A stretch of DNA of 8,201 nucleotides from JBBQNY01 sp038221545 (GTDB lineage: Bacteria; Pseudomonadota; Gammaproteobacteria; Xanthomonadales; Ahniellaceae). Shown here piece by piece: positions 7,531 through 8,201 of this stretch (its first letter is position 1; every line of letters begins with the position of its first letter). Where the stretch lies: the NCBI GenBank assembly GCA_038221545.1, contig JBBRIE010000129.1, positions 1-8,201 of the forward strand, in the 5' to 3' direction. A program made the position numbers and the translations under genes. The notes under the pieces are model-generated. The model was not told the DNA's origin, ran no database searches, and worked only from the letters and a program-made list of their open reading frames with translations.

Positions 7531-7851
7531 TCAGGAACGGCGCGCCTCGTTCGAGCGCGGCAGTTCTTCGAGTTCCTGCAGTCGCGCCTGCTCATCCAGA
7601 TGGGCAATGCTTTTCCCGAGCGCGGCAACGAGCTTCGTAGCGGCATCGAACGTGGACGTGGACGTGGAACGCCCGTGCCAACGGTCCCGTTCCGCGGGCG
7701 CCTCGATCAGGCGCAACTCGAGCAGCTGGCGTTCTTTCGAGTTCTGCATGTCGACCAGCGGTAACACCTGCCTGCATCGAACGTCCAACCAGGTGAGTGA
7801 ATCGTTGACGCGAGACTGAACATGCGCGTCCCGAGCCGCGTTCAGGGGCAA
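7531..7851 (-). CDS. Hypothetical protein, 106 residues
   Basis: An uncharacterised frame on the minus strand whose translation looks like a real soluble, mostly helical protein. There are amphipathic stretches at about 36-50 (QNSKERQLLELRLIE) and 70-97 (ATKLVAALGKSIAHLDEQAR, then LQELEEL), split by a linker with STSTST (62-67). There is no signal peptide or membrane segment, and I recognise no family. The only start that covers the whole frame is TTG at 7851, just after an in-frame TAG, with no good Shine-Dalgarno; the first ATG is at residue 35, so the start is uncertain. The opposing-strand frames over the same bases are serine/arginine-rich and look like shadows. It is divergent from the 60-residue gene at 7913 across 61 bp. 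Confidence 0.45.
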   Translation of the reverse strand: MPLNAARDAHVQSRVNDSLTWLDVRCRQVLPLVDMQNSKERQLLELRLIEAPAERDRWHGRSTSTSTFDAATKLVAALGKSIAHLDEQARLQELEELPRSNEARRS

Positions 7852-7901
7852 TTCCGCGCCGCCGCCCTAGCCTTCGTTCCCTCGACAACACGCCAGCGAG
7901 T

Positions 7902-7908
7902 AGGAGAG
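7902..7908 (+). promoter_or_regulatory. Strong ribosome binding site of the 60-residue gene
   Basis: AGGAGAG, with the AGGAG core 6 nt before the ATG at 7913. It is the main evidence that the short downstream frame is translated. Confidence 0.8.
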
Positions 7909-7912
7909 CCCC

Positions 7913-8095
7913 ATGACAGAGGTCCGCGACAACCGCGAAGGTCAGAAGAATTCCCCAAAGGGCAAGAACGAACAGCAGGGCGCTGTCGTCGCCGGCGACA
8001 AGAAAGGCGCCCTCGAGCATGGCCACGGCAGGAACAGCCAGACCACCGATGGTGCGCGCGAAGACAGCCGGGGTGAATCCGCCGGGAAGGGCTGA
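7913..8095 (+). CDS. Small hydrophilin-like, probably disordered protein, 60 residues
   Basis: A 60-residue protein almost free of bulky hydrophobics: no Cys, Trp, Tyr, Phe or Ile, one Leu, 11 Gly (18%), and many Lys, Arg, Asp, Glu, Asn and Gln. Examples are GQKNSPKGKNEQQG (10-23) and HGHGRNSQTTDGARED (36-51). This fits the hydrophilin pattern (glycine-rich, very hydrophilic, unfolded), a group tied to osmotic or desiccation stress; a stress role here is inference from composition only. The strong ribosome binding site fixes the start. It is probably cytosolic, with no signal peptide. It has its own upstream region shared with the divergent 106-residue gene, and it ends 7 bp from the stop of the convergent membrane peptide at 8103. 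I do not recognise a named family. Confidence 0.7.
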   Translation: MTEVRDNREGQKNSPKGKNEQQGAVVAGDKKGALEHGHGRNSQTTDGAREDSRGESAGKG

Positions 8096-8102
8096 CCGCC
8101 GC

Positions 8103-8201
8103 TCACGAACAGCTCCGGAGCGCGAGGTTGAGTAGCACGGCAAGCGCGATCGACGCGGCGATGCCCGCAAGGCAGCCGAACGTACGGATCTTCGCGGCCA
8201 T
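8103..8201 (-). CDS. Small single-pass membrane peptide, or C-terminus of a gene continuing past the window
   Basis: Reading the minus strand from the last base gives ATG and 32 residues to TGA: a basic N-terminus (MAAKIRTFGC), one hydrophobic helix of about 17 residues (LAGIAASIALAVLLNLA, 11-27) and a short LRSCS end. Third-position G/C is about 84%, like the real genes here. If the edge ATG is the start, it is a complete one-pass small membrane protein; if not, this is the tail of a longer membrane protein whose 5' part lies outside. The ribosome binding site cannot be seen. It is convergent with the hydrophilin-like gene, with 7 bp between the stops. No family is recognised. Confidence 0.45.
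   Translation of the reverse strand: MAAKIRTFGCLAGIAASIALAVLLNLALRSCS

Noticed and set aside
7867..7874. CTAGCCTT upstream of the hydrophilin-like gene as a sigma-S -10 element
   Set aside because: Only 6 of 8 core positions fit the extended -10 consensus, and the flanking bases do not match. Too weak to call.

Overview
The window is about two-thirds GC, with strong G/C bias at third codon positions. The gene families point to a gammaproteobacterium, most likely of the Xanthomonadales (Rhodanobacteraceae/Lysobacteraceae, Dokdonella-like). The reasons are the pilT-pilU pair, a FimT-type minor pilin, a secreted cytochrome ending in an IF-x-x-D/G-F-like tail, and a tRNA with an encoded CCA end. 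This placement is inference from gene content; no marker was searched.

Layout. (1) 1-1519, plus strand: the 3' end of pilT and complete pilU, the two retraction ATPases of the type IV pilus. (2) 1567-2070, plus: a secreted monohaem cytochrome c-like protein just behind pilU. (3) 2117-2957, minus: a fimT/gspH-type minor pseudopilin followed by a small VapB/AbrB-type antitoxin. The antitoxin has no toxin partner and a shortened C-terminus. (4) 3098-5122, plus: full-length uvrB, divergent from fimT. (5) 5235-6851, minus: a polytopic GT-C-fold membrane protein resembling bacterial TMTC/ArnT-like glycosyltransferases, convergent with uvrB. (6) 6852-7370: a gene-poor stretch of about 520 bp. It holds a helically phased direct repeat upstream of the GT-C gene, one doubtful short ORF and a GC palindrome. 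(7) 7371-7445: tRNA-Val(GAC). (8) 7531-8201: three small uncharacterised genes: a 106-residue hypothetical (minus), a 60-residue hydrophilin-like protein with a strong ribosome binding site (plus), and a 32-residue membrane peptide on the minus strand whose ATG is exactly the last base triplet of the window.

Functional picture. PilT and PilU power pilus retraction. FimT-type pilins sit at the pilus tip, and in several gammaproteobacteria they bind incoming DNA; the C-terminal GRxR motif linked to that role is present here. The left half is therefore consistent with pilus motility and DNA uptake, next to a core excision-repair gene. I saw no CRISPR array, insertion sequence, integrase or defence cluster. 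The less explained items are the orphan antitoxin with a palindrome upstream, the GT-C gene with a PhoP-box-like repeat, and the cluster of tiny proteins after the tRNA.
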